64,000 nucleotides of DNA from BOG-938 sp048498155 (GCA_048498155.1 JBEHYN010000002.1:119887-183886), one strand, 5' to 3'. Positions 32,478-42,040 are shown, numbered from the stretch's first letter. Notes: generated by a model from the letters alone, not told the origin. Translations and numbers: made by a program.

Positions 32478-33773
32478 ATGGATCGCATAGCCATCATCGG
32501 CGGCGCACCGCTTGTGGGTGAAATCCCCATCAGCGGCGCCAAGAACTCAGCGATCAAGCTGATGGCGGCCAGCCTGCTGACCGATCAGCCCCTGCGCCTG
32601 ACCAATATGCCGCGCCTGGCTGACACGCGTTTCCTGGCCCGCCTACTGCGGCGCCTGGGGGCGGAGGTGACCGAGAGCGAGGGCCCGTTCGGCCCGCAGT
32701 CCGTTCTGCACGCCCCGGAAATCGTCAGCGCCATCGCCCCGTACGATCTGGTGCGCCAGATGCGCGCGTCCTTTAATGTACTCGGGCCGCTGGTGGCGCG
32801 GGCGGGCCACGCCAAGGTTTCCTTGCCGGGCGGCTGCACCATCGGGGCTCGGCCGGTGGACCTGCACCTGAAGGCCTTGGAGGCCCTCGGCGCCTCGATC
32901 GATCTGCACGAAGGCTATGTCTATGCTCAGGCCCCCAGGGGCCTGAAAGGCGCGCGCATCGATTTTCCGTTCGTTTCGGTGGGCGCCACCGAGCACACCT
33001 TGCTGGCCGCCGTGCTGGCGGACGGCGAGACAGAGATGCACAATGCCGCCTGCGAGCCGGAAATAGGCGATCTGATCGAGTGCCTGACCAAGATGGGCGC
33101 TCAAATCGAGGGCAAGGACACGCCGACCCTGCGCGTCAAGGGCGTGGCCAGGCTCAATGGGACCACTCACGCGGTCATCCCCGACCGGATCGAGACAGGG
33201 ACTTATGCATTGGCGGTGGCCATGGCCGGAGGCGAGGTCAGGCTGACGCGCACGCGCAGCGACTTCATCGAGGCCCTGCTCAATCGGATGGAGGCTGCGG
33301 GCGTTGAGGTCACGCGCGCGAACGATGGGCTGACCATCAGGCGCGATGGCGTCCGGCTGAAGGCGGTCGATATCGAAACCGAAGCCTATCCCGGCTTCGC
33401 CACGGATCTGCAGGCTCAATTCATGGCCCTGATGACCATGGCCGATGGGGTCAGCATCATTCGCGAGAACATCTTCGAGAACCGCTTCATGCACGCCCCA
33501 GAACTGATCCGGCTAGGCGCTGAGATTACCGTGCGCGGGGGGGAGGCGGAGGTGCGGGGCGTGGACCAGCTGAACGGGGCCCAAGTGATGGCCACGGACC
33601 TGCGCGCTTCGGTCAGCTTGGTGGTGGCAGCCCTGGCTGCGCGGGGCGAGACGGTGGTCCACCGTGTCTATCATCTCGATCGCGGGTTTGAACGGCTTGA
33701 GGAAAAGCTCGGCGCCTGCGGGGCGAACATCCGGCGTCTACGCGACGATGACGGCGAGGAGACTTCATCTTGA
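32478..33773 (+). CDS. murA: UDP-N-acetylglucosamine 1-carboxyvinyltransferase
   Basis: The first committed enzyme of peptidoglycan synthesis, transferring enolpyruvate from PEP to UDP-GlcNAc in the cytoplasm. It is 431 residues long, as usual. Present are the substrate motif SGAKNSAIKLMAASLL, the catalytic Cys120 in LPGGCTIGARPVDLHL (the fosfomycin target position), and the ending RVYHLDRGFERLEEKL. The ATG at 32478 follows AGGGGCG; the frame extends to 32127 but family N-termini begin here (MDRIAIIGG). It overlaps the DUF2948 gene by TTGA. Confidence 0.97.
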   Translation: MDRIAIIGGAPLVGEIPISGAKNSAIKLMAASLLTDQPLRLTNMPRLADTRFLARLLRRLGAEVTESEGPFGPQSVLHAPEIVSAIAPYDLVRQMRASFNVLGPLVARAGHAKVSLPGGCTIGARPVDLHLKALEALGASIDLHEGYVYAQAPRGLKGARIDFPFVSVGATEHTLLAAVLADGETEMHNAACEPEIGDLIECLTKMGAQIEGKDTPTLRVKGVARLNGTTHAVIPDRIETGTYALAVAMAGGEVRLTRTRSDFIEALLNRMEAAGVEVTRANDGLTIRRDGVRLKAVDIETEAYPGFATDLQAQFMALMTMADGVSIIRENIFENRFMHAPELIRLGAEITVRGGEAEVRGVDQLNGAQVMATDLRASVSLVVAALAARGETVVHRVYHLDRGFERLEEKLGACGANIRRLRDDDGEETSS

Positions 33774-34231
33774 ACGCCGACTCCAAGACTCCAGCTCGGT
33801 CCCTACGGTTGCTGGCCGAAGACGCAGAGGACCTCAAGGTCATTTCGTCGGCCTTGCAGGATGCCGTTTGCGTGGTCGGGGATGTTGCCTATGAGCCGCA
33901 CGCCCGGCGCCTGACCGTGGCGGTTAATCGGTTTCGTTGGGAGCAATCCGGCCCCAAGCGCGGGGGCGAGCGCGTGCGCGCGGCTTTGCAAATTGGCGGG
34001 GTTCTCAAGGTTCAGGCCCAGCGCCTTCGGCCGGGCGCCAAGCAGGGGGTTCTGTCGCTGCTGTCGGTGGCTTTTGAACCCGGCGAGGCGCCGGCGGGCG
34101 CGGTGATCTTGACCTTCGCCGGCGGCGGGGCCATGCGGGCGCAAGTGGAATGCCTGGATGCGATCCTGGCGGATTTGTCGGCGCCGTGGCCGACGCCGCG
34201 CCGGCCGTCGCACGATGGCGCTGAAGGCTGA
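33770..34231 (+). CDS. DUF2948 family protein
   Basis: A 153-residue conserved alphaproteobacterial protein of unknown function. The core SLRLLAEDAEDLKVISSALQ, then DVAYEPHARRLTVAVNRFRW, then LSLLSVAFEPGEAPAGAVIL is characteristic. The start is a TTG within a TTGA overlap with murA, supported by GAGGAGA a few bases upstream. It lies 2 bases before hisD. The murA-DUF2948-hisD order is conserved in the group, so cotranscription is likely. Confidence 0.9.
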   Translation: MNADSKTPARSLRLLAEDAEDLKVISSALQDAVCVVGDVAYEPHARRLTVAVNRFRWEQSGPKRGGERVRAALQIGGVLKVQAQRLRPGAKQGVLSLLSVAFEPGEAPAGAVILTFAGGGAMRAQVECLDAILADLSAPWPTPRRPSHDGAEG

Positions 34232-34233
34232 AG

Positions 34234-35520
34234 ATGCGTCGCTTTAATGTGCAGGACCCGGCTTTCGAAACCGCCTTCGCCGCGTTTCTTGACGAGCGTC
34301 GCGGCTCTCCGGCCGATGTGGACGCCGCCGTGGCCGATATCATCGAGGCGGTGCGCCTGGAGGGCGTGGCGGCTGTGCTGCGGTTCGCCGAGAGGTTCGA
34401 CAAGACCAAGCTGGACGTCGATGGCCTGAGGGTCACACGCGAAGACATTGCGCGCGGCGCGGCGGAGGCTGACCCCAAGGTGCGCGAGGCGATAGACTTC
34501 GCCGCCGCCCGCATCCGCGCCTATCACGAACGTCAAAGACCGGCCGATCAGCGCTTCGTCGATGAAACCGGGGCGGAGCTGGGCTGGCGCTGGACGCCCT
34601 TGGAGTCGGTTGGGATCTATGTGCCGGGCGGGCGCGCGGCCTATCCATCCACCGTTCTGATGAACGCGGTGCCCGCTGCTGTAGCGGGTGTGGACCGTAT
34701 CGCCATGATTACGCCGCCGGGCCGGATGGAGCCGGCCGTTCTGGCTGCCGCTGCGGCTGCGGGGGTGACGGAAATCTGGCGGATCGGCGGGGCGCACGGG
34801 GTGGCGGCCCTGGCCTATGGCGCAGGCCCGATCCGGCCCGTGGACAAGATCGTCGGACCCGGCAACGCCTATGTCACCGCCGCCAAGCGCAGGCTCTATG
34901 GGGTGGTCGGCATCGACTCCCTGGCCGGCCCGTCGGAGATCGTGGTGGTGGCCGACAAGCTCAACAACCCCGACTGGATCGCCGCCGACCTGCTGTCCCA
35001 GGCCGAGCATGATCCGGCGGCGCAATCGATCCTAATCACAGACGACGAGGCCTTTGCGGCAGCGGTGGCGGCGGCGGTGGACCGACAGATCGCGACTCTG
35101 GCCACCGGCGCAGACGCGCGCGCCTCATGGGACAGCCACGGGGCGATCATCATCGCGCCACTTGATCAGTCGCCGAGCCTGATTGACCTTATCGCGCCCG
35201 AGCACGTTGAATTCGCCCTGGATGAGCCGGACGCCCTGGCCGACCGGGTGCGGCACGCCGGAGCGATCTTCCTGGGGCGCTATGCCCCCGAAGCCATCGG
35301 CGACTATGTCGCCGGCTCCAATCACGTCCTGCCGACGAGCCGATCCGCACGCTTTTCCTCGGGCCTGTCGATCTATGACTTTCTCAAGCGCACCTCGCTG
35401 ATCCGATGCGACGAAGGGGCCTTCGCGCGGCTCGCGCCCGCCACCCTGGCCTTGGCCGAGGCCGAGGGCCTGTCCGCCCACGCCCGGTCGGTTTCGATCC
35501 GTCTCAACCAAGATCAGTAA
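34234..35520 (+). CDS. hisD: Histidinol dehydrogenase
   Basis: It catalyses the last two steps of histidine synthesis, oxidising L-histidinol to L-histidine with NAD+ and a bound zinc ion. It is 428 residues long. Present are the nucleotide and substrate block VGIYVPGGRAAYPSTVLMNA, the metal and base residues in LLSQAEHDPAAQSILITDD and APEHVEFALD, and the ending SIRLNQ. It starts 2 bases after the DUF2948 stop. The other his genes are not in the window. Confidence 0.97.
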   Translation: MRRFNVQDPAFETAFAAFLDERRGSPADVDAAVADIIEAVRLEGVAAVLRFAERFDKTKLDVDGLRVTREDIARGAAEADPKVREAIDFAAARIRAYHERQRPADQRFVDETGAELGWRWTPLESVGIYVPGGRAAYPSTVLMNAVPAAVAGVDRIAMITPPGRMEPAVLAAAAAAGVTEIWRIGGAHGVAALAYGAGPIRPVDKIVGPGNAYVTAAKRRLYGVVGIDSLAGPSEIVVVADKLNNPDWIAADLLSQAEHDPAAQSILITDDEAFAAAVAAAVDRQIATLATGADARASWDSHGAIIIAPLDQSPSLIDLIAPEHVEFALDEPDALADRVRHAGAIFLGRYAPEAIGDYVAGSNHVLPTSRSARFSSGLSIYDFLKRTSLIRCDEGAFARLAPATLALAEAEGLSAHARSVSIRLNQDQ

Positions 35521-35535
35521 TGGGCATGGCGGGTG

Positions 35536-36018
35536 ATGAGCATCACTGATCGGGACGATCACCAGCGTCTTGCGCGCGTGGAACTGGACGAGAGCTCCCT
35601 GGCCGGACTGTCGGCCGAACAGGATGACGAACGCCGGGTCGCCATTGTCGACCTGATCGCCAGCAACAGTTTCAGGCCGGACGGTGCCGACAGGGGCCCC
35701 TTCGCCTTGAAATTGAGCACGGCGGAATCGCGCCTTGTCATGGACATCACAGGTCAAGGTTATGAGCGCCGATTCCTATTGTCGCTGTCGCCTCTGCGCG
35801 GGGTGATCAAGGACTATTTCCTGCTGTGCGAAAGCTATTACGCAGCAGTGCGCAACGCGACCAGCACCCAGATCGAGGCCTTGGACATGGGGCGGCGCGG
35901 TCTGCACAACGAAGGCGCGGCCCTGCTGAAGGAACGCCTTCACGGAAAGGTCGCGGTGGACGAAGCCACAGCGCGACGCTTGTTCACCCTGATATGCGCC
36001 TTGCACTGGAGAGGCTGA
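35536..36018 (+). CDS. UPF0262 family protein
   Basis: A 160-residue conserved protein of unknown function limited to alphaproteobacteria. Typical stretches are ERRVAIVDLIASNSF, GPFALKLSTAESRLVMDI, LSPLRGVIKDYFLLCESYY and EALDMGRRGLHNEGAALLKE. The ATG at 35536 is preferred to the GTG one codon earlier. It sits 15 bases after hisD and 1 base before the phosphatase gene, a conserved arrangement. Confidence 0.92.
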   Translation: MSITDRDDHQRLARVELDESSLAGLSAEQDDERRVAIVDLIASNSFRPDGADRGPFALKLSTAESRLVMDITGQGYERRFLLSLSPLRGVIKDYFLLCESYYAAVRNATSTQIEALDMGRRGLHNEGAALLKERLHGKVAVDEATARRLFTLICALHWRG

Positions 36019-36019
36019 C

Positions 36020-36445
36020 GTGCCGGCGGAGGACTCACCGGCGGTCCTATTCGTCTGTACGTTCAATCGCGTGCGCTCGCCCATGGCGGCGGGGATGATG
36101 CGCCTATTGGGCGTTCCCGCTGACAGTTGCGGTCTAGAGCCCGGCGTAGAGGTTGATCCGCTGGCGGCAGCGGTCATGGCCGAAATCGGAGCGGACTTGA
36201 GCGATCATGCGCCCGCACTGCTGGAAGATATGCTCGCCGAGCGGCGCTTCAGTCATATTGTCGCCCTCAGCGACGAAGCCTGGGGTCGGCTTCAGCCAAG
36301 GCCCGAACTGGCCGCCTTGCACTGGCTGGTGCCCGACCCTACCCAGGGAGAAGGCTCCCGCGACACACGGCTGGAGGACTATCGCTTAACGCGCGAGTCG
36401 CTCCGGACTCTAATCCACGACCATTTCGACCCAGCGCAGGCCTGA
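36020..36445 (+). CDS. Low-molecular-weight phosphotyrosine phosphatase/arsenate reductase-like protein
   Basis: A 141-residue protein of the LMW-PTP fold. The P-loop CTFNRVRS (Cys13, Arg19, CX5R) and a C-terminal VPDPTQGEG that includes the general-acid Asp are present. It starts at a GTG 1 base after UPF0262. Family members act as tyrosine phosphatases or as arsenate reductases. No ars genes are nearby, so a phosphatase is more likely. It lies in the hisD-maf block, where related genomes often also carry infA; infA is not between this gene and maf here. Confidence 0.85.
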   Translation: MPAEDSPAVLFVCTFNRVRSPMAAGMMRLLGVPADSCGLEPGVEVDPLAAAVMAEIGADLSDHAPALLEDMLAERRFSHIVALSDEAWGRLQPRPELAALHWLVPDPTQGEGSRDTRLEDYRLTRESLRTLIHDHFDPAQA

Positions 36446-36533
36446 CTGTCCATTTCGGAGCCGCCCAGGGCCATGCTAAGGAGGCGTCCGGTCGACAAGG
36501 CCGCTTCCTATCTCCGGCTCGACAAGGGCGCAC

Positions 36534-37124
36534 TTGCAAACATCAGTTTTTCCCGCCCTTGTCCTGGCCAGCGCCAGTCCCCGCCGGCTCGATCTGCTGC
36601 GCCAGATTCAGCTTGAGCCGGATCATATCGTCCCCGCCGAACTGGATGAGACGCCGCAGCCCCAGGAAACGCCGCGCCGGCTTGCCTTGCGATTGGCCCA
36701 AGGAAAGGCCCGCGCCGTAGGCGCGCAATGGCCGAGCGCCTTTGTCGTCGGCGCTGATACGGTGGTGGCGCTGGGCCGGCGGGTGTTCGGCAAGCCTGAG
36801 GACGACGGCGAGGCCCGGCGAATGTTGGCCCGCTTGTCCGGCCGTGCTCACCGGGTGCTGACCGCAGTGGCCGTGGCTGGGGCTGACGGGCGGCTGTCCT
36901 CGCGCCTGTCTGAGAGCCGGGTGACGTTCAAACGGTTCACGCCTGGGGAGCTGGACGACTTGATCGCCTGCGAGGAATGGCGCGGCGCGGCCGGCGGCTA
37001 TCGCATCCAGGGGCGCGCGGCAGGCGTGGTGCTGAGCCTGCACGGGTCCTACAGCGGAGTGGTCGGATTGCCGCTCTACGAAACCCTGTCGCTGTTGACC
37101 GGGCTTGGGTTCCGGCGTCCCTGA
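36534..37124 (+). CDS. Maf family nucleotide pyrophosphatase
   Basis: A 196-residue Maf/HAM1-superfamily hydrolase that removes non-canonical or modified nucleoside triphosphates and can affect septation. Present are LVLASASPRRLDLLRQI at the N-terminus, VVGADTVVALGRRVFGKP in the middle, and EWRGAAGGYRIQGRAAGVVL with GSYSGVVGLPLYETL at the end. The start is TTG (36534) with AAGGGCG upstream; no ATG fits the conserved N-terminus. It overlaps the next start by TGATG. Confidence 0.92.
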   Translation: MQTSVFPALVLASASPRRLDLLRQIQLEPDHIVPAELDETPQPQETPRRLALRLAQGKARAVGAQWPSAFVVGADTVVALGRRVFGKPEDDGEARRMLARLSGRAHRVLTAVAVAGADGRLSSRLSESRVTFKRFTPGELDDLIACEEWRGAAGGYRIQGRAAGVVLSLHGSYSGVVGLPLYETLSLLTGLGFRRP

Positions 37125-38164
37125 TGGCCGAGCGGGCGCTTTATATTGACGAGGGGCCTGGTGAGACCCGCGCCGTCGTCGGCTTGGATGATGCGCCTGA
37201 GCGTCTGCTGATCCGGCGGGCCGGCGAGCTCTATCCCGAATTGGGCGCGCGCTATGCCGCCAGGGTCACACGGGTTGATCGAGGCGTTGGCCTGGCGTGG
37301 CTCGATCTTGGCGGCGGGGACGAGGCGGTTCTGCGCCTAAAAGCCGACCGCGCGGTCCCGGCGGAGGGACAGAAGTTCGAAATTGAGATCACGATTGAGC
37401 CCCAGGGCTCCAAGGCCGCTGTTGCGCGGATTCTGGGCGATGGGCCCAGTTCCGCCGGTTTGCTTTGCGCGGCGCCGGATCTGGCGCGCAAATTGTCAGT
37501 CTGGGGCCCCGGATTGCCGATTGTTGGCGGGCGTCAGGCCAGAGACATGGCCGATGAGGCTGAGGCCCAGGGGCTGGCCGTGGAACATTCGCTGAGAGCC
37601 GGCGGCTCCATCGCTATCCAGACGACCCGCGCCCTTGTGGCCGTCGATGTGGATTTGGGATCCGCCGGAGGGCGTGACGCCAAACGGGCGGCGCGGCAGG
37701 CCAATTTGGCGGCTATCAGCGAAACGGCGAGGCTCCTGCGCTTGAAGGCGCAGGGCGGTTTGGTTGTGTTTGATTTAATCGGGCGGGGCCACGACGGCCA
37801 GGCTCTCGCTAACGCTCTTCGCACAGCCTTTGCGCCGGAACAGCCCGGGCTTGCCTTCGGTCCCGTGAGCCGGTTCGGAACCATCGAATTGGCGCTCCCT
37901 CGCCGCTATCGTCCCTTGGCGGATATATTGTGCGACCCGGACGGCAGGCCGTCGCCAACCACCCTGGCGCTGCGCCTCCTGCGGGCTGTCGAGCGAGAGG
38001 CTCTAGCGGACCCCGGCGGTCGAATCCTTGCGCGCGCATCGCCTCAGGTCGTCGCCGTCGCTCTGGCCCGCGCCGAGCTGCTTCGCGCCCGGATCGGCGC
38101 GCGCTTTGAATTGATCGCCGATCCGGCCTTGAGGCTGGAAGCCATGGAGACGGCCAGCCAATGA
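37124..38164 (+). CDS. Ribonuclease E/G family protein, short form
   Basis: A 346-residue endoribonuclease-like protein starting in the TGATG overlap with maf. It contains an S1-like N-terminal region (YPELGARYAARVTRVDRGVGLAWLDLGG) and the catalytic DNase I-like part with Asp175 and Asp177 in ALVAVDVDLGS and Asp217 in GGLVVFDLIG. These match the metal-binding Asp pair of RNase E. It ends before the zinc-link CPxCxG and the oligomerisation segment of full-length RNase E/G. Alphaproteobacteria often carry this short paralogue next to maf and yacG. Role in rRNA or mRNA processing is likely but untested. Confidence 0.88.
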   Translation: MAERALYIDEGPGETRAVVGLDDAPERLLIRRAGELYPELGARYAARVTRVDRGVGLAWLDLGGGDEAVLRLKADRAVPAEGQKFEIEITIEPQGSKAAVARILGDGPSSAGLLCAAPDLARKLSVWGPGLPIVGGRQARDMADEAEAQGLAVEHSLRAGGSIAIQTTRALVAVDVDLGSAGGRDAKRAARQANLAAISETARLLRLKAQGGLVVFDLIGRGHDGQALANALRTAFAPEQPGLAFGPVSRFGTIELALPRRYRPLADILCDPDGRPSPTTLALRLLRAVEREALADPGGRILARASPQVVAVALARAELLRARIGARFELIADPALRLEAMETASQ

Positions 38165-38352
38165 CCCCACTCAAACCCGCCGGCGCGGGCTGCCCCCTGT
38201 GCCGTAAATCCGTGACGGAGGCCTACCGCCCGTTCTGTTCCAAGCGATGCGCCGACGTAGATCTGCAGCGTTGGCTGACTGGGGCCTATGTGGCGTCAGG
38301 CGTCGATGACGACCCGCAGCCCCGTCAGCATTCGAAGGAAGATAACGAATAG
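38161..38352 (+). CDS. yacG: DNA gyrase inhibitor YacG (zinc-binding)
   Basis: A 63-residue zinc protein. The four ligands are Cys11 and Cys14 (CPLC) and Cys26 and Cys30 (CSKRC), followed by ADVDLQRWLTGAY, the family signature. YacG binds GyrB and blocks DNA binding by gyrase. The start lies in an ATGA overlap with the RNase gene, so it is translationally coupled. The Asp/Glu-rich tail is normal. Confidence 0.93.
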   Translation: MTPLKPAGAGCPLCRKSVTEAYRPFCSKRCADVDLQRWLTGAYVASGVDDDPQPRQHSKEDNE

Positions 38353-38436
38353 AGCGCTGCTGGACAGTCCGATTGGCCTTTCGTATAGACGGCGCTCCGA
38401 AATCGGCGCTGGCATAAATTCCAGGCCGTGGCTCGG

Positions 38437-38512
38437 GCCTGGGTAGCTCAGTTGGTAGAGCAGCGGATTGAAAATCCGCGTGTCGGTGGTTCGAATCCGC
38501 CCCCAGGCACCA
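38437..38512 (+). tRNA. tRNA-Phe (anticodon GAA)
   Basis: A complete cloverleaf with encoded CCA. Acceptor GCCTGGG pairs with CCCAGGC, the D arm is GCTCAGTTGGTAGAGC, the anticodon stem is GCGGA/TCCGC with loop TTGAAAA, and the T loop is TTCGAAT. It lies 84 bases after yacG. Confidence 0.97.
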
Positions 38513-39220
38513 CCGCCATCTTTCTCTGCGCCCATTTGAATTTCGCTGCGGCCATTTGACGGACCTCGCCGCACAGCGACGCGCCTTGCGCCTCTCCGCC
38601 CTTCACACAGGAATTATGCCGCAGCGCCGCAAAGATTACATCGTTACGCGAAATCCGGACACGAGGCGCCGCCCGAGCCGGGCCAACAGGGAATTGACGA
38701 ACCCTGGCGTGTCGACCGGCGTCGAGTTTCAGCCACGCTAACAGGTTGAGGAGCTGACTTTTCTGTTTTTGGCCAAAGGCGCCCGCCCTGTCAGGCTCCC
38801 ATGCGGTGAACGTCATATTGGCTTGCAAGATAACTTGTCGATTTGTACGACCCGATTTTCCACGAAAACAGATTTCTATTGTGCGCCGCACAATAAAACC
38901 GGATGTTTGGCTTTCGCGTGAAAGCAGAATTGCATTCGACGCCCCTTGACGTTGCGATAAGGGGTTGTCAAAGGACGTTTGCCGCAAGTCTAATAGACGG
39001 CGAACCTTCGCTTCACGATGAGGCGGTGACGTCCAACCGGCGCCCTCGCCTATATTGTCCCCCGCGATTGGTGGGCAGTTTTGTGAACAAGGCGTCGCGA
39101 GAGCGGTTCGGAAAGCAGCTCCCTGCGGGGCAGCCGAAGAACTATTTAGAGTAGGGAAGAGACGCTCGCGCGCGACGACCCTGGCCCCAATGTGCTAGAC
39201 CAACCAGGAACTGGCGAAAG
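38513..39220. other. Long intergenic region upstream of exbB
   Basis: About 700 bases without a gene I can support; the short frames here have no family resemblance, and one on the minus strand reads through tRNA-Phe. It is AT-richer than the surroundings from about 38760 to 38960. It holds the 17-bp palindrome at 38878-38894 and a sigma70-like promoter candidate, TTGTCA at 38965-38970 with TCTAAT at 38989-38994 (18-base spacer). Both would serve the exbB operon. Confidence 0.5.
38878..38894. promoter_or_regulatory. 17-bp palindrome upstream of the exbB-exbD-tonB operon, candidate operator
   Basis: ATTGTGCG-C-CGCACAAT is a perfect palindrome around one central base, 70 bases before a sigma70-like promoter candidate and 326 bases before exbB. 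It shares the core ATTGTGC-N3-GCACAAT with the palindrome upstream of the phasin gene (1837-1853). The regulator is unknown. Confidence 0.5.
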
Positions 39221-40105
39221 ATGCTCGATTTCAAACCCAATCACTCTCTTGCGGCCCTCGTCGGCGCTATTGCGCTGACCATGGGCGTACCGGCGCTCGC
39301 GCAAACTGAGGCTCCCGCTCCGGCGGCGGCTTCGGATGCGGTCGCAGTCTCCGACGCTGCGGCGTCGGGCCTTAGCAATGGCGGCGCTGAAGCGGCGCCG
39401 ACCCAGATCAAGAACGCGGGTAAGCTTACCCCGATCCAGATGTTCCTCGACGCCGAGCCGGTGGTTAAGGTGGTCATGATCGGTCTGCTGCTCTGCTCGG
39501 TCTTCTCTTGGACCCTTCTGGTGACCAAGATACTCGAGTTCGGTTCTCTGAACCGGGCTTCGGATCGCTTCCTCGAAGCTTTCCGCGGCGCGCGCTCGAT
39601 CGCGGACATCGCCAAGATCGCCACCTCCGAGGAACACGAAGGCAACCCGATGGCTGACATGGCCGCCGCCGCCTCTACGGAAGTGGAAGTGTCGCGCCAA
39701 GCTGGCCTGCAAGTGGTCGGAGCTCATAGGGACTCCACTATCACTCGCGCGTCTTCAGCCGTTAACGCCGTGCAAGCCGGTCTGGCCAAGCGCCTGTCGG
39801 CCGGCATGCAGTTCTTGGCCTCTGTGGGGTCGTCCGGTCCGTTTATCGGTCTGTTCGGCACAGTTTACGGGATCATGAACTCGTTCATCGGCATCGCGAA
39901 CACCAACACGACCAACTTGGCCGTCGTCGCTCCCGGTATCGCCGAAGCGCTGCTGGCCACCGGCATCGGTTTGTTCGCCGCCATCCCTTCGGTGATTTTC
40001 TACAACTACTTCCAAACCCGCATCTCTGCCTATGGCACGCGGACGGAAGGGTTTGTCGCCGAACTGATGAACGCGATCTCCCGTCAGCTCGACAAGGGAG
40101 CGTAA
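39221..40105 (+). CDS. exbB: TonB-system energiser ExbB (MotA/TolQ/ExbB proton channel)
   Basis: A 294-residue inner-membrane proton-channel subunit that powers TonB. An N-terminal signal-like stretch ending ALAQ and a low-complexity Ala-rich segment precede the first transmembrane helix (about 84-105). The conserved block LAKRLSAGMQFLASVGSSGPFIGLFGTVYGIMNSF and GIAEALLATGIGLFAAIPSVIFYNYF give the other two helices. AGGAA upstream of the ATG supports the start. It heads an exbB-exbD-tonB operon. Confidence 0.95.
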   Translation: MLDFKPNHSLAALVGAIALTMGVPALAQTEAPAPAAASDAVAVSDAAASGLSNGGAEAAPTQIKNAGKLTPIQMFLDAEPVVKVVMIGLLLCSVFSWTLLVTKILEFGSLNRASDRFLEAFRGARSIADIAKIATSEEHEGNPMADMAAAASTEVEVSRQAGLQVVGAHRDSTITRASSAVNAVQAGLAKRLSAGMQFLASVGSSGPFIGLFGTVYGIMNSFIGIANTNTTNLAVVAPGIAEALLATGIGLFAAIPSVIFYNYFQTRISAYGTRTEGFVAELMNAISRQLDKGA

Positions 40106-40111
40106 TCTCCC

Positions 40112-40557
40112 ATGGCCGCCAAACTTGCAGGTGGCGGGGGCTCGAGATTTAACATCGAGCAGAACAGCGAGATCAACGTCACCCCCTTCGTGGACGTGAT
40201 GTTGGTTCTCCTGATCATCTTCATGGTGGCGGCGCCGCTCGCCACCGTGTCGGTCCACGTCACACTTCCGCCGGCGGTGGCCAAACCATCGCCCAATCCG
40301 CCCAAGCCGATCTACATTTCCATCCAGCAGAACGGCAGTACCTACATTGGCGACAAGTTCACGGACGTGGCCAATATCGGCAACGCGCTGCGCAAGGAAA
40401 TTGGCAAGCGGGATCCGACCAAGGAGCGTATCTTCATCCGCGGTGACGAGGAGATGGAGTACAAGGACTTCATGGGCGTCATGAACACGCTACAGGACAA
40501 CGGCTTCTATAGCGTTGCTTTGATCGGCCAAGACACCAGCCGACCGGGTGATAGCCA

Positions 40558-40561
<4 letters not shown>
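40112..40561 (+). CDS. exbD: ExbD biopolymer transport protein
   Basis: A 149-residue single-pass partner of ExbB. The essential Asp28 is in INVTPFVDVMLVLLIIFMVA, within the only transmembrane helix. The periplasmic domain ends with GDEEMEYKDFMGVMNTLQDNG. The start is 6 bases after exbB. It overlaps tonB by ATGA. A second exbD lies after tRNA-His at 41569. Confidence 0.95.
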
Positions 40562-41232
<671 letters not shown>

Positions 41233-41345
41233 AGGCTTGACTGCTAGTGAGCGCCCTGGGGGAGAGCCTCTGGGGCGTTCCTTTTTCTCGCCGCCGCCGC
41301 CTTGATCACCCGGAGCGGCGCGACTAGAACCAGACCTCCCGCGAT

Positions 41346-41422
41346 GCCGCCTTAGCTCAGTTGGTTAGAGCGCTAGATTGTGGATCTAGAGGTCCTCGGT
41401 TCGAGCCCGAGAGGTGGTACCA
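41346..41422 (+). tRNA. tRNA-His (anticodon GTG), lacking G-1
   Basis: A full cloverleaf with encoded CCA. The acceptor is GCCGCCT/AGGTGGT, the anticodon stem CTAGA/TCTAG with loop TTGTGGA, and the T stem CTCGG/CCGAG. The first pair is G1:U72 and the discriminator is A73. The base before G1 is T, so no G-1 is encoded. This is the divergent tRNA-His form known from Caulobacter and relatives. The rest of the 41233-41568 gap holds no gene. Confidence 0.95.
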
Positions 41423-41568
41423 CGGGGTGTTTGTTGGGGCGTAAAGTCCGGCAAAGGCCGCGATATCGGTCGTAGGTTGATGGCGCTTTACAACCGCTTT
41501 TAACCGCGCCAAAGCTGAGTTTGAAACGATTTCTCGGTCCTAGACGGGACCCGATTGGAGATAGCCGA

Positions 41569-42012
41569 ATGGGCGCTAAGCTTGGTGGTAAATCCGGCGG
41601 TAAATACGAGCTGGGCCAGAACAGCGACATCAATGTGACACCCTTTGTGGACGTCATGCTCGTGCTGCTCATCATCTTCATGGTCGCCGCGCCTCTGGCT
41701 ACGGTGGCGATCAAGATCGACCTTCCGCCGGCCGCTGCGCCGCCGAAGGACGCCAAGAAGCCGACCTTCCTGTCGATCCGCCGCGGCGGCGACCTGTATC
41801 TCATCGCACCGGACAAGACCACGGAAACGCCGCTTGCACAGCTCGGTGTGTTGTTGGGCGTCACACTGCCCGGCAACCCGGCCGACCAAACGGTCCTGGT
41901 CCGCGCGGACAGAGACGTGCGCTACAAGGAGTTCATGGCCGTTGTGAACGAGCTTCAAAAGGACGGCTACTACAAGATCGGCTTGATCAGCGAAGATCTG
42001 AGCAGCTCCTAA
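41569..42012 (+). CDS. Second ExbD biopolymer transport protein
   Basis: A 147-residue ExbD paralogue. The transmembrane helix INVTPFVDVMLVLLIIFMVA with Asp28 is identical in that stretch to the first ExbD, while the periplasmic domain has diverged. The ATG at 41569 has GGAG 8 bases upstream; an in-frame TTG at 41521 is rejected. Two ExbD proteins in one locus are known in Xanthomonas-type TonB systems, where the second is needed for particular substrates. Here tRNA-His lies between it and tonB. A strong terminator follows. Confidence 0.93.
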   Translation: MGAKLGGKSGGKYELGQNSDINVTPFVDVMLVLLIIFMVAAPLATVAIKIDLPPAAAPPKDAKKPTFLSIRRGGDLYLIAPDKTTETPLAQLGVLLGVTLPGNPADQTVLVRADRDVRYKEFMAVVNELQKDGYYKIGLISEDLSSS

Positions 42013-42040
42013 GTTTCCATTCAATTTCCGCATCATGATC

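Noticed and set aside
38448..38987. Long minus-strand reading frame upstream of exbB
   Set aside because: It reads antisense through tRNA-Phe (GGGFEPPTRGFS is a well-known artefact of such reading) and has no family or ribosome-binding support.
38556..39154. Two short plus-strand frames (61 and 83 codons) before exbB
   Set aside because: No ribosome-binding sites, no recognisable composition or family, and they overlap the operator and promoter-like sequences.
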